A stretch of DNA of 62,005 nucleotides from Verrucomicrobiota bacterium (GTDB taxonomy: Bacteria > Verrucomicrobiota > Verrucomicrobiia > Opitutales > Opitutaceae): positions 1 to 62,005 of the forward strand of contig JAQGON010000108.1 in the NCBI GenBank assembly GCA_028293565.1. Direction: 5' to 3'. The position numbers and the translations under genes were made by a program. Under the pieces are notes generated by a model that worked only from the letters and a program-made list of their open reading frames with translations, searched no databases and was not told the DNA's origin. Shown here piece by piece: positions 44,278-54,129 of the stretch; position 1 is the first letter of the stretch; every line of letters starts with the position of its first letter.

Positions 44278-45822
44278 CTATCGCGGGCGCCGATAATTCA
44301 CCCCGAGCCGGTCGAACCGCGCCAGCAGCCACGGCAGGCGTTTCCGGAAATCCGCGTAGTTTTTTGACTGCGCCGGCGACCACACAACTTCGGCGAGCGC
44401 GCTGAGCCGCGGGTACGCCCGATGCTCGACCACGGCCAGGCTCGGCATCCGCTCGCGCCAGAGTTGTCCCTGCGCCCCGAGCACGCGCGCATGATGGGCG
44501 GGCTCGAGCTCGGCGGGAACGGGATCGAACGAGTAAACCTTCTCAAGGGTGGTCTGCGTGCCGATGGCGCCGCCTTCCTCCTCCGCGGTGCCTTCGGTGT
44601 AATCGAAATAGGTGTGGGACGTGGGCGCCATCACGACGTCGTGCCCAAGCCGCGCCGCCTCGACCGCCCATTTCACGTCGCGCCACGCCATCATCGCGGC
44701 GCCCGGGGCGAGGCCGCCCTCCTGGATTTCGTCCCATCCGATCAGCCGCCGCCCGCGCTGCGCCAGAAAATTCTCCGTCCGCCGGATGAACCAGCTCTGC
44801 ATTTCACGGCCATCCTTCAGCCCGTTCGCGCGCATGAAGGCGCGCGTCGCCGGCGATTCCTCCCACTGCTCCTTCATCGCCTCGTCGCCGCCGACGTGGA
44901 TGAATTTCCCCGGAAACAATCCCAGCACCTCGGTGAAGACATCGTCGAGGAACTGCAGCGTCTCCGGCTTCGGCGCGTACGTCTCGGGAAAAATCGACCA
45001 CCCCGTCCGCAGCTGCGGCGCATAACCCGGCGCATCGGTGTTGCCGAACTCCGGATAGGCCGCGAGCGCCGCGGAACTGTGCCCCGGCACCTCGATCTCC
45101 GGCACCACCGTGATGAAACGCGCCGCCGCGTAAGCCACCACGTCGCGGATCTCCTCCTGCGTGTAGAACCCCCCGTGGGGAACCGCATCGGTCTCCTGTT
45201 CCGCGCCGACGCGGGTCGTGCCCGCGCGCCATGCGCCCACAGACGTGAGCTTCGGATATTTCCTGATCTCGATCCGCCATCCCTGGTCGTCGACGAGGTG
45301 CCAGTGAAACACGTTCAGCTTCTGCAGCGCCATCGTGTCGAGATACCGCTTGACCTCGCTCACCGGTGAAAAATGTCGGCTGACGTCGAGCAGCGAGCCG
45401 CGCCACCCGAAGCGCGGACGGTCCTCGATTTCCAGCGCGGGTGCCGTGACGTCCTGCCCGTTCGCGCGCCAGCCGAAGCGCTCGACGTCGGGCGGCAGCA
45501 GCTGCCGCAGCGACTGCGTCCCATAAAAGACCCCCGCCGGCCCGCCGCCACGGATTTCCACGCCCCGCGCCGAGATGCCGAGCACATATCCTTCCAGCCC
45601 GAGCCGCCCCGCCAGCGCCGGATCCACCATGAGGTGGATCGCCGGAAGATTTTTCGCCGCCGCCCCGGCGGTCACGTCCAGCAGCGCAGCGAGCAGCCGG
45701 GCGGTTTCTTCGAGCGCCGCGTCGCCGTGCACGACCACGGTTGTTTCCGTCAGGCGGAAAGGCGCGCCGCCCGTGAAACGGCACGAAACCGGAAGGGGAA
45801 TGACCGTCGGGGATTCGCTCAT
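44278..45822 (-). CDS. Beta-N-acetylhexosaminidase (GH20)
   Basis: This 514-residue enzyme removes terminal GlcNAc/GalNAc residues, for example from chitin fragments or glycoproteins. The N-terminal alpha/beta domain precedes the TIM barrel, with family motifs RGSLLDVSRHFSPVSEVKRY, FHWHLVDDQGWRIEIRKYP and the catalytic Asp-Glu pair in FIHVGGDEAMKEQW. No signal peptide is seen from MSESPTVIPLP, which is unusual for a glycan-degrading GH20 and points to a cytoplasmic role. It is seven bases after the YgjP-like gene on the same strand. Confidence 0.9.
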   Translation of the reverse strand: MSESPTVIPLPVSCRFTGGAPFRLTETTVVVHGDAALEETARLLAALLDVTAGAAAKNLPAIHLMVDPALAGRLGLEGYVLGISARGVEIRGGGPAGVFYGTQSLRQLLPPDVERFGWRANGQDVTAPALEIEDRPRFGWRGSLLDVSRHFSPVSEVKRYLDTMALQKLNVFHWHLVDDQGWRIEIRKYPKLTSVGAWRAGTTRVGAEQETDAVPHGGFYTQEEIRDVVAYAAARFITVVPEIEVPGHSSAALAAYPEFGNTDAPGYAPQLRTGWSIFPETYAPKPETLQFLDDVFTEVLGLFPGKFIHVGGDEAMKEQWEESPATRAFMRANGLKDGREMQSWFIRRTENFLAQRGRRLIGWDEIQEGGLAPGAAMMAWRDVKWAVEAARLGHDVVMAPTSHTYFDYTEGTAEEEGGAIGTQTTLEKVYSFDPVPAELEPAHHARVLGAQGQLWRERMPSLAVVEHRAYPRLSALAEVVWSPAQSKNYADFRKRLPWLLARFDRLGVNYRRPR

Positions 45823-45829
45823 GAAAAAG

Positions 45830-46600
45830 CTACAGCCCCAGCAGGCTGCCGTTGCGCTTGATCCAGCGCTCGGCATCCCGCCAGTCCGGGCACACCTCGC
45901 CCACCTGCGCCCAAAAACGCTCGGAGTGGTTCATCTCCCGCAGGTGCATCAGCTCGTGGTAGATGATGTAGTCCCGCACGAAATCCGGCGTCTGCACCAG
46001 CCGCCAGTTGAGCGAGATCGTGCCGTTCGCCGAACACGAGCCCCACCGCGACCGCTGGTTGCGCACCGTCACCAGTTTCACTTCCACGCCGGTCACGGCC
46101 GAAAGTTCCCACGTGCGCGCCGGCAGCTCGATCTTCCCGCGCCGCGCGAAATGCGCCTCGAGCGTGGGCCGCAGGTCGCCATCGAAACCCGGCACGCGAA
46201 ACACGTCCGCCGCGAGGCAGACCTGCGGCCGCGCCGCCGGCTCGATCACGAATTCCGGCGGAGGCTCCACCACCGCCGCGCGGATCTCCGTCATCTGCCC
46301 GCGCCACAGCACGTGCGCCCCGATCGTCCACCGCTCGACCCCGCGCGGACGCAGCGCCTGCCGCGCCCGCGCGCGCTCCAGCCAGTCGGCGTGGCTCGCG
46401 ACAAACCGCTCCGCCTCGCGGACCGAGCCGCGGACGGGAATCACCGCCACCGCCGTGCCGTCGCGGCGCAGCGTCAGCCGGTAATTGCGCGCCCGATGGC
46501 TCCGTTCGAAGACGATGCCCCCCGAAGCCGGCGGGGCCTTGTGCACGCCAGGCGACGGTTCAAACAGGCCGAAAAGATCCTGCTGCTGTTGCTCGCTCAC
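45830..46600 (-). CDS. YgjP-like zinc metallopeptidase-domain protein (PF01863/DUF45)
   Basis: The 256-residue protein has the WLM/DUF45 metallopeptidase motif YHELMHLREMNHSERFW (HExxH plus distal His), with QRSRWGSCSANGTISLNWRL before it, the family signature. It is likely cytoplasmic. Homologues sit beside restriction or repair genes in many bacteria, but their role is not well defined. GTG at 46600 is the start. Six bases separate it from the phosphoesterase gene upstream, so three genes form one minus-strand unit. Confidence 0.86.
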   Translation of the reverse strand: MSEQQQQDLFGLFEPSPGVHKAPPASGGIVFERSHRARNYRLTLRRDGTAVAVIPVRGSVREAERFVASHADWLERARARQALRPRGVERWTIGAHVLWRGQMTEIRAAVVEPPPEFVIEPAARPQVCLAADVFRVPGFDGDLRPTLEAHFARRGKIELPARTWELSAVTGVEVKLVTVRNQRSRWGSCSANGTISLNWRLVQTPDFVRDYIIYHELMHLREMNHSERFWAQVGEVCPDWRDAERWIKRNGSLLGL

Positions 46601-46606
46601 TGCGCG

Positions 46607-47041
46607 CTAGACTCGCACGACCTGCCAGCTCGTCAACTTTCCATCCGCGACGGTCAGCCACGCGAAACTCGCCCGTCCCTCGCGCGGCCGCGTCAGGCTC
46701 CCGGGATTCAGCCACCGCACGCCACCGATCATCTCATCGCGCGCCGCGTGGGTGTGCCCGTGCAGGAGCGCGTCGCAGCCGGACGGTGCCCGCGCCGGCG
46801 GAATGTGGATCAGGAAAAACCGCACCGCCTCGCGCTCCACCGTGAGCGAAGCCGGCCAGGCGTCGTTTTCATCGCAGTTTCCGCGCACGACGAGCAGCGG
46901 CTTGCCCAGGCCCAAAAACGCCTCGAGCACGACCGGTGCGCAGACGTCGCCCAGGTGCCACACCTCGTCGGCGGCGCGCAGCCGCTCCGGCAGCGACGGC
47001 GGATACCGGTCGTGCGTGTCGGAAATCACCGCGATGCGCAT
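46607..47041 (-). CDS. YfcE-like metallophosphoesterase
   Basis: This small (144 aa) calcineurin-like phosphoesterase has its metal-binding motifs in order: AVISDTHDR, WHLGDVCAP, VRGNCDENDAW and LHGHTHAARDE. It should hydrolyse phosphodiesters, like YfcE or MJ0936. It starts at 47041, 63 bases from the divergent Y-family polymerase gene. The frame remains open upstream to 50188, antisense to two real genes, but that part is not coding. Confidence 0.9.
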   Translation of the reverse strand: MRIAVISDTHDRYPPSLPERLRAADEVWHLGDVCAPVVLEAFLGLGKPLLVVRGNCDENDAWPASLTVEREAVRFFLIHIPPARAPSGCDALLHGHTHAARDEMIGGVRWLNPGSLTRPREGRASFAWLTVADGKLTSWQVVRV

Positions 47042-47061
47042 GCCGCGAAATTGAACGACGC

Positions 47062-47078
47062 GCTGTCCATTTGACAGC
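47062..47078. promoter_or_regulatory. Perfect inverted repeat before the Y-family polymerase gene
   Basis: GCTGTC-CATTT-GACAGC is perfect over six-base arms and includes TTGACA (47071-47076), a consensus -35 box facing the polymerase gene. A repressor bound here would block that promoter. SOS control by LexA is the obvious guess for a Y-family polymerase, but the half-site does not match the E. coli box and no lexA gene is in the window. Confidence 0.45.
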
Positions 47079-47104
47079 GGTTTTTGCATGCCGAACATCG
47101 CGGC

Positions 47105-48394
47105 GTGCTCCGGGCGCTCGCCATCGACTTCAATTCGTTCTTCGCCTCCGTCGAACAGCAGGAGCGGCCGGAGCTGCGCGGGAAGCCGCTGATCGTCGTG
47201 CCGGTCCTCGCCGAAACCACCGGCTCGATCGCCGTCAGCCTCGAGGGAAAGGCGCTCGGCCTGAAGCGAAACGTGCGCGTCGCCGAGGCGCGCCGGCTCT
47301 GTCCCGGAATCATCATCCTCGAGGCGCGGCCCGAACTCTACATCCAGTACCATCGCCGCCTGAAGGCTGTCGTCGAAACCCTCGTGCCCGTGAAAAAGGT
47401 CCAGTCGATCGACGAGCTCGAATGCGAGCTGTCCGGCGACCTCGCGGCGCCCGCGCGCGCCCTGAAGCTGGCGGGTGAAATCCGCGCGAAGATCTACCGC
47501 GACGTCGGCCGCTGCCTGCGCTGCTCGATCGGGATCGGCCCCAACTGGTTCATCGCCAAGCTGGCCTCCGACATCCGCAAGCCGGACGGGCTCGTGCTGT
47601 TCGACGACGCGGACATTCCCGGCAAACTCCTCGGCATCCCGCTGAACGAGTTCACCGGCATCGGCCCGAACATGGAGCGGCGCCTGCGCGCGGCCGGGAT
47701 CGGGAACGTCGAGCAGCTTTATGCCGCGGGCAGCGCGCAGCTGCGGGCCATCTGGGGCAGCGTCGAAGGCGCGCGGTTTCACGACTGGCTGCACGGCGGC
47801 GTCCAGGATCGCGAGCCGCCGCGGCATCGCACCATCGGCCACAGCCACGTGCTCCCGCCCGAGAAACGGAACGCCGCGGCCGCCCTCGCCGTGCTCCACC
47901 GCCTGGTGCAGAAGGCGGCGATGCGGCTGCGCCACGAGGGCTTTTACGCGGGGGCGCTCCAGCTTTCGATCGGCTACCGCGACGGGACGGAGTGGAGCGC
48001 CGACCTGCGTTTCAACGAAACGCAGGACACGCTGCACTTCACCCATGGGCTCAACGAGCTCTGGTCGCGCCGTCCGGTCGCGCACCAGAGGAAGCCGCCG
48101 CTGCAGGTGGGGATCGCGTTCCACTCGCTCCTCGCGGCGGCCCTGCACACGCCGGATCTTTTTGAAGCGGAAAAGGAAAACAGCCGCGCCCGGCTGCTCG
48201 GCGCCGTCGACACCCTCAACCAGACGTTCGGGAAAAATTCCGTCTACTTCGGCGGCGCCCACGGCGCGACGGCGTATGCCCCGATGCGCATCGCGTTCAC
48301 GCGGATCCCCGAACCCGAAATCGAGGAAATCGACGCCTCCCGCCAGCGGCGCCTCCGGCCGAAACAAACTCCCGCCCCGCCCCCCGAAGAATGA
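47105..48394 (+). CDS. dinB: Y-family DNA polymerase (DinB/UmuC-like)
   Basis: This 429-residue translesion polymerase has palm acidic residues Asp8 in LAIDFNSFFASVEQ and the Asp-Glu pair in VQSIDELECEL; the steric-gate Phe13 is present. The helix-hairpin-helix region FTGIGPNMERRLRAAGI and a little-finger domain follow. The C-terminal tail (residues 400-429) is Arg/Pro-rich. GTG at 47105 gives an N terminus aligned with Pol IV (Asp at position 8). A TTG at 47084 is also in frame, but no ribosome-binding site is seen for either. No imuA/dnaE2 partner is adjacent. Assignment to DinB rather than ImuB or UmuC is tentative. Confidence 0.85.
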   Translation: MLRALAIDFNSFFASVEQQERPELRGKPLIVVPVLAETTGSIAVSLEGKALGLKRNVRVAEARRLCPGIIILEARPELYIQYHRRLKAVVETLVPVKKVQSIDELECELSGDLAAPARALKLAGEIRAKIYRDVGRCLRCSIGIGPNWFIAKLASDIRKPDGLVLFDDADIPGKLLGIPLNEFTGIGPNMERRLRAAGIGNVEQLYAAGSAQLRAIWGSVEGARFHDWLHGGVQDREPPRHRTIGHSHVLPPEKRNAAAALAVLHRLVQKAAMRLRHEGFYAGALQLSIGYRDGTEWSADLRFNETQDTLHFTHGLNELWSRRPVAHQRKPPLQVGIAFHSLLAAALHTPDLFEAEKENSRARLLGAVDTLNQTFGKNSVYFGGAHGATAYAPMRIAFTRIPEPEIEEIDASRQRRLRPKQTPAPPPEE

Positions 48395-48514
48395 GGCGCG
48401 CAAAGGGGAAATTGACTGCTGCTTTCCGATCATCGCGCACCTTCCACTCTTCGTGGTGAAATTCCCCCATGTCTCCGGGATTGCTGGGCCCGGCCGGCCC
48501 CATAACGTGCGGGC

Positions 48515-50242
<1,728 letters not shown>

Positions 50243-50269
50243 AGAGGCGGCAGGCGGCCGCGGATTTTA

Positions 50270-50425
50270 ACCACGAAGCTCACCAAGCGCACGAAGATCG
50301 ATCTTCCGCGGTGGAATGCGTTGTCGCAGACCCTGAGCTTGTCGAACGGGCCCTCAACGCGTTGGACGCTTCGTCGACCGACAAGGTCCGCTCGCACCCC
50401 CAGCGCATTGAGGGCAATGCGCTCC
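50270..50425. repeat. Composite of intergenic repeats between ggt and rpmH
   Basis: The region contains AACCACGAAGCTCACCAAGC (from 50271), CCTGAGCTTGTCGAACGGG (50332 area) with an inverted partner CGACCGACAAGG (50378-50389), the palindromic stretch CTCAACGCGTTGG, and a perfect hairpin GCGCATTG-AGGG-CAATGCGC (50403-50422). These short motifs look like widespread palindromic intergenic repeats. No gene is supported here. Confidence 0.5.
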
Positions 50426-50500
50426 ACCTCCGGGCGAAATCCGGCCCTTGACACCCCTTGGGGCGTGCGGCACTTCTGACCCTCTTTTTCTTCAAAAGCC

Positions 50501-50638
50501 ATGAAACCTACATTCCGCCCGCACCGCAAGAAGCGCGCCCGCAAAATCGGTTATCGCGCCCGCATGGCCACCCGTGGCGGCCGCAAAGTCATCAAGTCCC
50601 GCCGCCTGAAGGGTCGCAAGCGCCTCACCGTCGTCTGA
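50501..50638 (+). CDS. rpmH: 50S ribosomal protein L34
   Basis: A complete 45-residue L34: [20 protein letters not shown], followed by the family core with [14 protein letters not shown] and a basic C terminus KRLTVV. It is part of the large ribosomal subunit. It heads the conserved order rpmH-rnpA-yidD-yidC. Its start has no strong Shine-Dalgarno sequence (TTCAAAAGCC precedes ATG). Confidence 0.97.
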   Translation: MKPTFRPHRKKRARKIGYRARMATRGGRKVIKSRRLKGRKRLTVV

Positions 50639-50667
50639 ACCCGCTCGCCCCGGCGAGCCGCGGTCCC

Positions 50668-51039
50668 ATGCGTTTTCGTCCCGAGCAGCACCTGCGTCGT
50701 CAGGACGATTTCCGCGCCGTGCGCGAAAAGGGACGCCGAATCGACTGCGGGGCCTTCACCCTCTGGGTCCTGCTTCCTCGCAGCGACGACCAGCCGCCGA
50801 AACCGCGCGTCGGAGTCGTCGCCTCAATCGCTTCCGTCGGCGGCGCCGTCCAGCGCACCCGCGCCAAACGCCGTCTCCGCGCCCTGTTTCGCGAGCACCA
50901 GGCCCTGGTGACGCCCGGCGCCGACCTGCTGCTCGTGGCCCGCGCAGCGGTCAACCGCCTCGAGTTTCGCGCGCTCGAACAAAAATTCATCGACGCCTGT
51001 CACAAGATTTTCCCGTCCAGTCATGCTCCCGCGCAATGA
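50668..51039 (+). CDS. rnpA: Ribonuclease P protein component
   Basis: This 123-residue basic protein binds RNase P RNA for tRNA 5' maturation. The N-terminal motif LRRQDDFRAVREKGRRI, the middle RVGVVASIASVGGAVQR and the arginine-rich helix are in place. The conserved RNR motif reads RTR (R63-T64-R65 in VQRTRAKRRLRALFR), so the usual Asn is Thr. The frame is open without stop through the whole of rpmH (from 50458), but ATG at 50668 gives the normal N terminus. The end overlaps yidD by 17 bases. Confidence 0.92.
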   Translation: MRFRPEQHLRRQDDFRAVREKGRRIDCGAFTLWVLLPRSDDQPPKPRVGVVASIASVGGAVQRTRAKRRLRALFREHQALVTPGADLLLVARAAVNRLEFRALEQKFIDACHKIFPSSHAPAQ

Positions 51040-51355
51040 TCCGAGCTCCGTTCTCCGCCGCGTGACCGCGTGGCCGGCCCGCGCCATCGTCCGCTTGATC
51101 TGGGTCTATCAGCGCACGCTCTCCCCCATCCTTCCGGCGGTGTTCGGCGCCTCCTGCGGCTGCCGCTTCGCCCCGACCTGTTCCCACTACGCATCCGAGG
51201 CGATCCGCAGCCACGGGCTGGTCGCCGGGATGCTCCTCGCGCTTGTCCGGCTCGTGAAGTGCACGCCGCTCCACCCCGGAGGCTTTGATCCCGTGCCGTC
51301 GCGCACCCGCTTTTCCTGCGTCGCTGTCACCAAGGCCACCCTGGCCGAGGGCTGA
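51023..51355 (+). CDS. yidD: YidD membrane protein insertion efficiency factor
   Basis: This 110-residue protein of the YidD family helps insertion of membrane proteins by YidC/Sec. The signature ARAIVRLIWVYQRTLSPILP, then CGCRFAPTCSHYASEAIRSH, is typical and includes conserved cysteines. An amphipathic N-terminal helix anchors it at the inner membrane. It overlaps rnpA by 17 bases. The C-terminal 25 residues are longer than in the shortest homologues. Confidence 0.93.
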   Translation: MLPRNDPSSVLRRVTAWPARAIVRLIWVYQRTLSPILPAVFGASCGCRFAPTCSHYASEAIRSHGLVAGMLLALVRLVKCTPLHPGGFDPVPSRTRFSCVAVTKATLAEG

Positions 51356-51381
51356 TCCGCCGGCGCCACCGCTCCCTTTTC

Positions 51382-53169
51382 ATGGACAAAAAGAACACCA
51401 CCATCGGCGTCCTCTTCATCGTCGCCGCGTTCGCCAGCCTTTTCCTCTCCCAGAAATTCTTTCCCACGCCCCCGCCGGCTCCGGCCGCCGCCGCGGTCAG
51501 GCCGGCCGCGGCAAATCCGGACGGCTCGATCGCGACGGCCAACCCCGCGGCCGCAGGCTCGACAACCGTCACCGGCACCCCCGCGTTCAACGTGCTGGCC
51601 CGGGATCCGGCGCAGGCCACGCTCACGACGCTGCAGAACGGGTTTATCACGGTGCGTTTCACCAATTTCGGGGGAGCCATCCGCGACATCGCCCTCCGGA
51701 AGTTTCCCGCGGAACTTCGCCGTCCCGAACCGTATGTTTTCAATTCGGTCCACACCGACCCGATGCTCGCGTTCGTCGATTATCCCGGCCTCGACCGCAA
51801 CGTGGCGTTCGAACTCGTCTCGCAGACCCCCACCGAGATTCTCTACCGCGCCGTGCTCGGGCAGCAGGTCGAGGTGACACGGCGCTACACCCTCGTCGCG
51901 CAGCCGGACAAGCAGCACGATCCGTATCAGCTCCGCCACGAGACCCGGTTCCGGAACCTCACGGACAAACTGGTGCCGATGGCCCGGGCCACCCTGAGCC
52001 TCGGCACGATCGCCCCGGTCAGCGACTCGATCTACGGGCAGAAGATCTCCACCGCCTACTCCGACGGCAAGGACCAGACCTTCGTCGGCCGCACCAATCT
52101 CGAGGGTGGCAGCGGCTTCCTCGGCATCGGCTCGAGCCTGCCGAAAACCACGCTGACCAATGGCGGCCCGATCGCCTGGGCGGCGATCGACAACCAGTTT
52201 TTCACCGGGATTCTCACCCCGGACCAGCCGGGCGTCGGGCTGATCACCACGCGCGTCAAGATCCTCGCGACCGCCGCGGACGACCAGCGCAACGCCTATG
52301 GGCTGACGGGTGCCACGCAGTTCGACGTCAAGCCGCTCCCCGCGCATGGCGAGTCGACGCTCGCGATGAGCTTCTACGTCGGGCCGAAGGAATACCGGCG
52401 GCTTTCGAACTCGGATGCGTTCAAGGCGGACCAGGACAAGGTCATGCAGTTCGGGTTCTTCAAATACTTCAGCCAGATCCTCGTGACGCTGATGGACTGG
52501 GTGCACAAATACCTCCCGAACTGGGGCATCGCGATCATCATCACGACGCTGCTGCTGAAGATCGTGTTCCTCCCGTTCACGCTCGCCGCGTCGCGCTCCG
52601 CGAAACGCATGCAGAAAATCCAGCCGGAGATGCAGGCCGTGCGGGAGAAATTCAAGGACAACCCCCAGAAGCTCCGGGCGGCGACCATGGAGCTGTTCAA
52701 GAAGCACAAGGTGAACCCGCTCGGCGGCTGCATTCCGATCCTGATCACCATGCCGTTTTTCTTCGGCTTCTTCACCATGCTGCAGAGCGCCGCCGAACTC
52801 CGGTTCGAGCCGTTCCTCTGGGCGCCTGACCTGTCGGCGCCCGACACCGTCGCGCATGTTTTTGGCCTGCCGGTCAACATCATGCCGCTGCTGATGGGGG
52901 CCACGATGATTTTCCAGATGCGCCTGACGCCGCAGCCCTCCGTCGACAACGCGCAGGCGAAGATGATCAAGTTCATGCCCTGGATCTTCATCCTTTTCTG
53001 TTACAGCTTCTCCTGTGCCCTGGCCCTGTACTCGACGATCAACAATCTCTTCACGATCCTGCAGCAGCTGGTCATCAACCGCATGAAGGACGACGGCGAC
53101 CCCGCGGCCGCCCCCACCGGTTCCGACGGCCTGAAAAACGTCACACCGAAGAAGAAACGGAATTCGTAA
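51382..53169 (+). CDS. yidC: Membrane protein insertase YidC (Gram-negative type)
   Basis: The 595-residue insertase has an N-terminal membrane helix (TTIGVLFIVAAFASLFLSQK), a large periplasmic beta-sandwich (residues 70-340) and the conserved five-helix insertase core from about 365 (NWGIAIIITTLLLKIVFLPF, with the groove Arg region after it: AASRSAKRMQKIQPEMQAVR). The cytoplasmic hairpin KDNPQKLRAATMELFKKHKV and the final helices are present. It inserts respiratory and transport proteins and assists Sec. The periplasmic domain marks a double-membrane organism. Confidence 0.95.
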   Translation: MDKKNTTIGVLFIVAAFASLFLSQKFFPTPPPAPAAAAVRPAAANPDGSIATANPAAAGSTTVTGTPAFNVLARDPAQATLTTLQNGFITVRFTNFGGAIRDIALRKFPAELRRPEPYVFNSVHTDPMLAFVDYPGLDRNVAFELVSQTPTEILYRAVLGQQVEVTRRYTLVAQPDKQHDPYQLRHETRFRNLTDKLVPMARATLSLGTIAPVSDSIYGQKISTAYSDGKDQTFVGRTNLEGGSGFLGIGSSLPKTTLTNGGPIAWAAIDNQFFTGILTPDQPGVGLITTRVKILATAADDQRNAYGLTGATQFDVKPLPAHGESTLAMSFYVGPKEYRRLSNSDAFKADQDKVMQFGFFKYFSQILVTLMDWVHKYLPNWGIAIIITTLLLKIVFLPFTLAASRSAKRMQKIQPEMQAVREKFKDNPQKLRAATMELFKKHKVNPLGGCIPILITMPFFFGFFTMLQSAAELRFEPFLWAPDLSAPDTVAHVFGLPVNIMPLLMGATMIFQMRLTPQPSVDNAQAKMIKFMPWIFILFCYSFSCALALYSTINNLFTILQQLVINRMKDDGDPAAAPTGSDGLKNVTPKKKRNS

Positions 53170-53276
53170 TTCGGAATTGGGAATTCGTGCGCGCCAGAAA
53201 CCGCGATCGGCCGCTTTCTTAGCTCGAACGTCGAACAACATCTCCAAATCGGGTCCCGCGAATTCCGACGCAAAAA

Positions 53277-54032
53277 ATGGCCGGCCACAACAAATGGTCC
53301 AAAGTCAAACGCGCGAAGGCCATCACCGATTCGCGCAAGGGGAAGGTGTTCTCCCGGCTCTCGCGTGACATCACTCTCGCCACCAAGGCCGGCGGCGGTG
53401 ACCCCGACGGCAACGCCCGCCTGCGCACACTGCTGCTCAAGGCCAGGGACGCGAACATGCCCGTCGAGAACGTCGAGCGCGCGATCAAGAAGGGCACCGG
53501 CGAGCTGCCGGGCGTCGTGTTCGAGGAAATCACCTACGAGGGTTACGGCCCGGGCGGCGTGGCGTTCGTCGTCAAGGTCACAACCGACAACAAGACCCGC
53601 GCCGCCCAGGACGTGCGCTCGGCTTTCGCGCGCCACGGCGGCAATCTCGCCAGCACCGGCGCGGTGGCGTTCCAGTTTCTCCACGCCGGCCAGTTCCTGA
53701 TCGCGCTCGACCAGACCACCGAGGATGCCCTGATGGAAGTCGCGCTCGAGGCCGGCGCCGACGATGTGATCGCCAGCGACCACGGCTTCGAGGTGCGGTG
53801 CAACGTTCACGCCTTCGATCGGGTCTCGCACGCCCTCGAGCAGAAAAAACTGAAGCCCGAGAGCGCCGAGATCGCCTACATTCCCGTCAGCACGATGCCG
53901 GTGACGGATGCCGCCGTCGCAAAGACCCTGCTGAAGCTCCACGATGTCCTCGACGAGATCGACGACGTCCACGCAGTTTATTCAAACGAGGAAATCGACG
54001 ACGCGACCAGCGCCGCCGTGCAGGCCCCCTGA
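53277..54032 (+). CDS. yebC: YebC/PmpR-family protein (TACO1 homologue)
   Basis: The 251-residue protein begins MAGHNKWSKVKRAKAITDSR, the invariant YebC start, followed by GKVFSRLSRDITLATKAGGG, NMPVENVERAIKKGTGELPG and the acidic C-terminal domains (EEITYEGYGPGGVAFVVKV). Members act as DNA-binding regulators or, as shown for several, help ribosomes through proline stretches. In many genomes it precedes ruvC; that is not so here. A short direct/inverted repeat region separates it from yidC. Confidence 0.94.
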   Translation: MAGHNKWSKVKRAKAITDSRKGKVFSRLSRDITLATKAGGGDPDGNARLRTLLLKARDANMPVENVERAIKKGTGELPGVVFEEITYEGYGPGGVAFVVKVTTDNKTRAAQDVRSAFARHGGNLASTGAVAFQFLHAGQFLIALDQTTEDALMEVALEAGADDVIASDHGFEVRCNVHAFDRVSHALEQKKLKPESAEIAYIPVSTMPVTDAAVAKTLLKLHDVLDEIDDVHAVYSNEEIDDATSAAVQAP

Positions 54033-54066
54033 ATTGGAACAGGGCCAACCAGCGCGTGGAGCGCGT

Positions 54067-54079
54067 TGTCATAATGACA
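54067..54079. promoter_or_regulatory. Palindrome upstream of metX
   Basis: TGTCAT-A-ATGACA is a perfect inverted repeat 51 bases before the metX start, in the 97-base gap after yebC. It could be an operator for a methionine or sulfur regulator. No SAM riboswitch fold was recognised here. The role is inferred from symmetry and position. Confidence 0.3.
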
Positions 54080-54129
54080 TCCGCAATGCTTGTCTCGCAC
54101 CCGCGGCGCACAATGGTCAGCCCTTCCGC

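Noticed and set aside
54033-54129. SAM riboswitch before metX
   Set aside because: The gap is only 97 bases, and no stem arrangement matching the SAM riboswitch classes I know could be recognised; only a small palindrome stands out.
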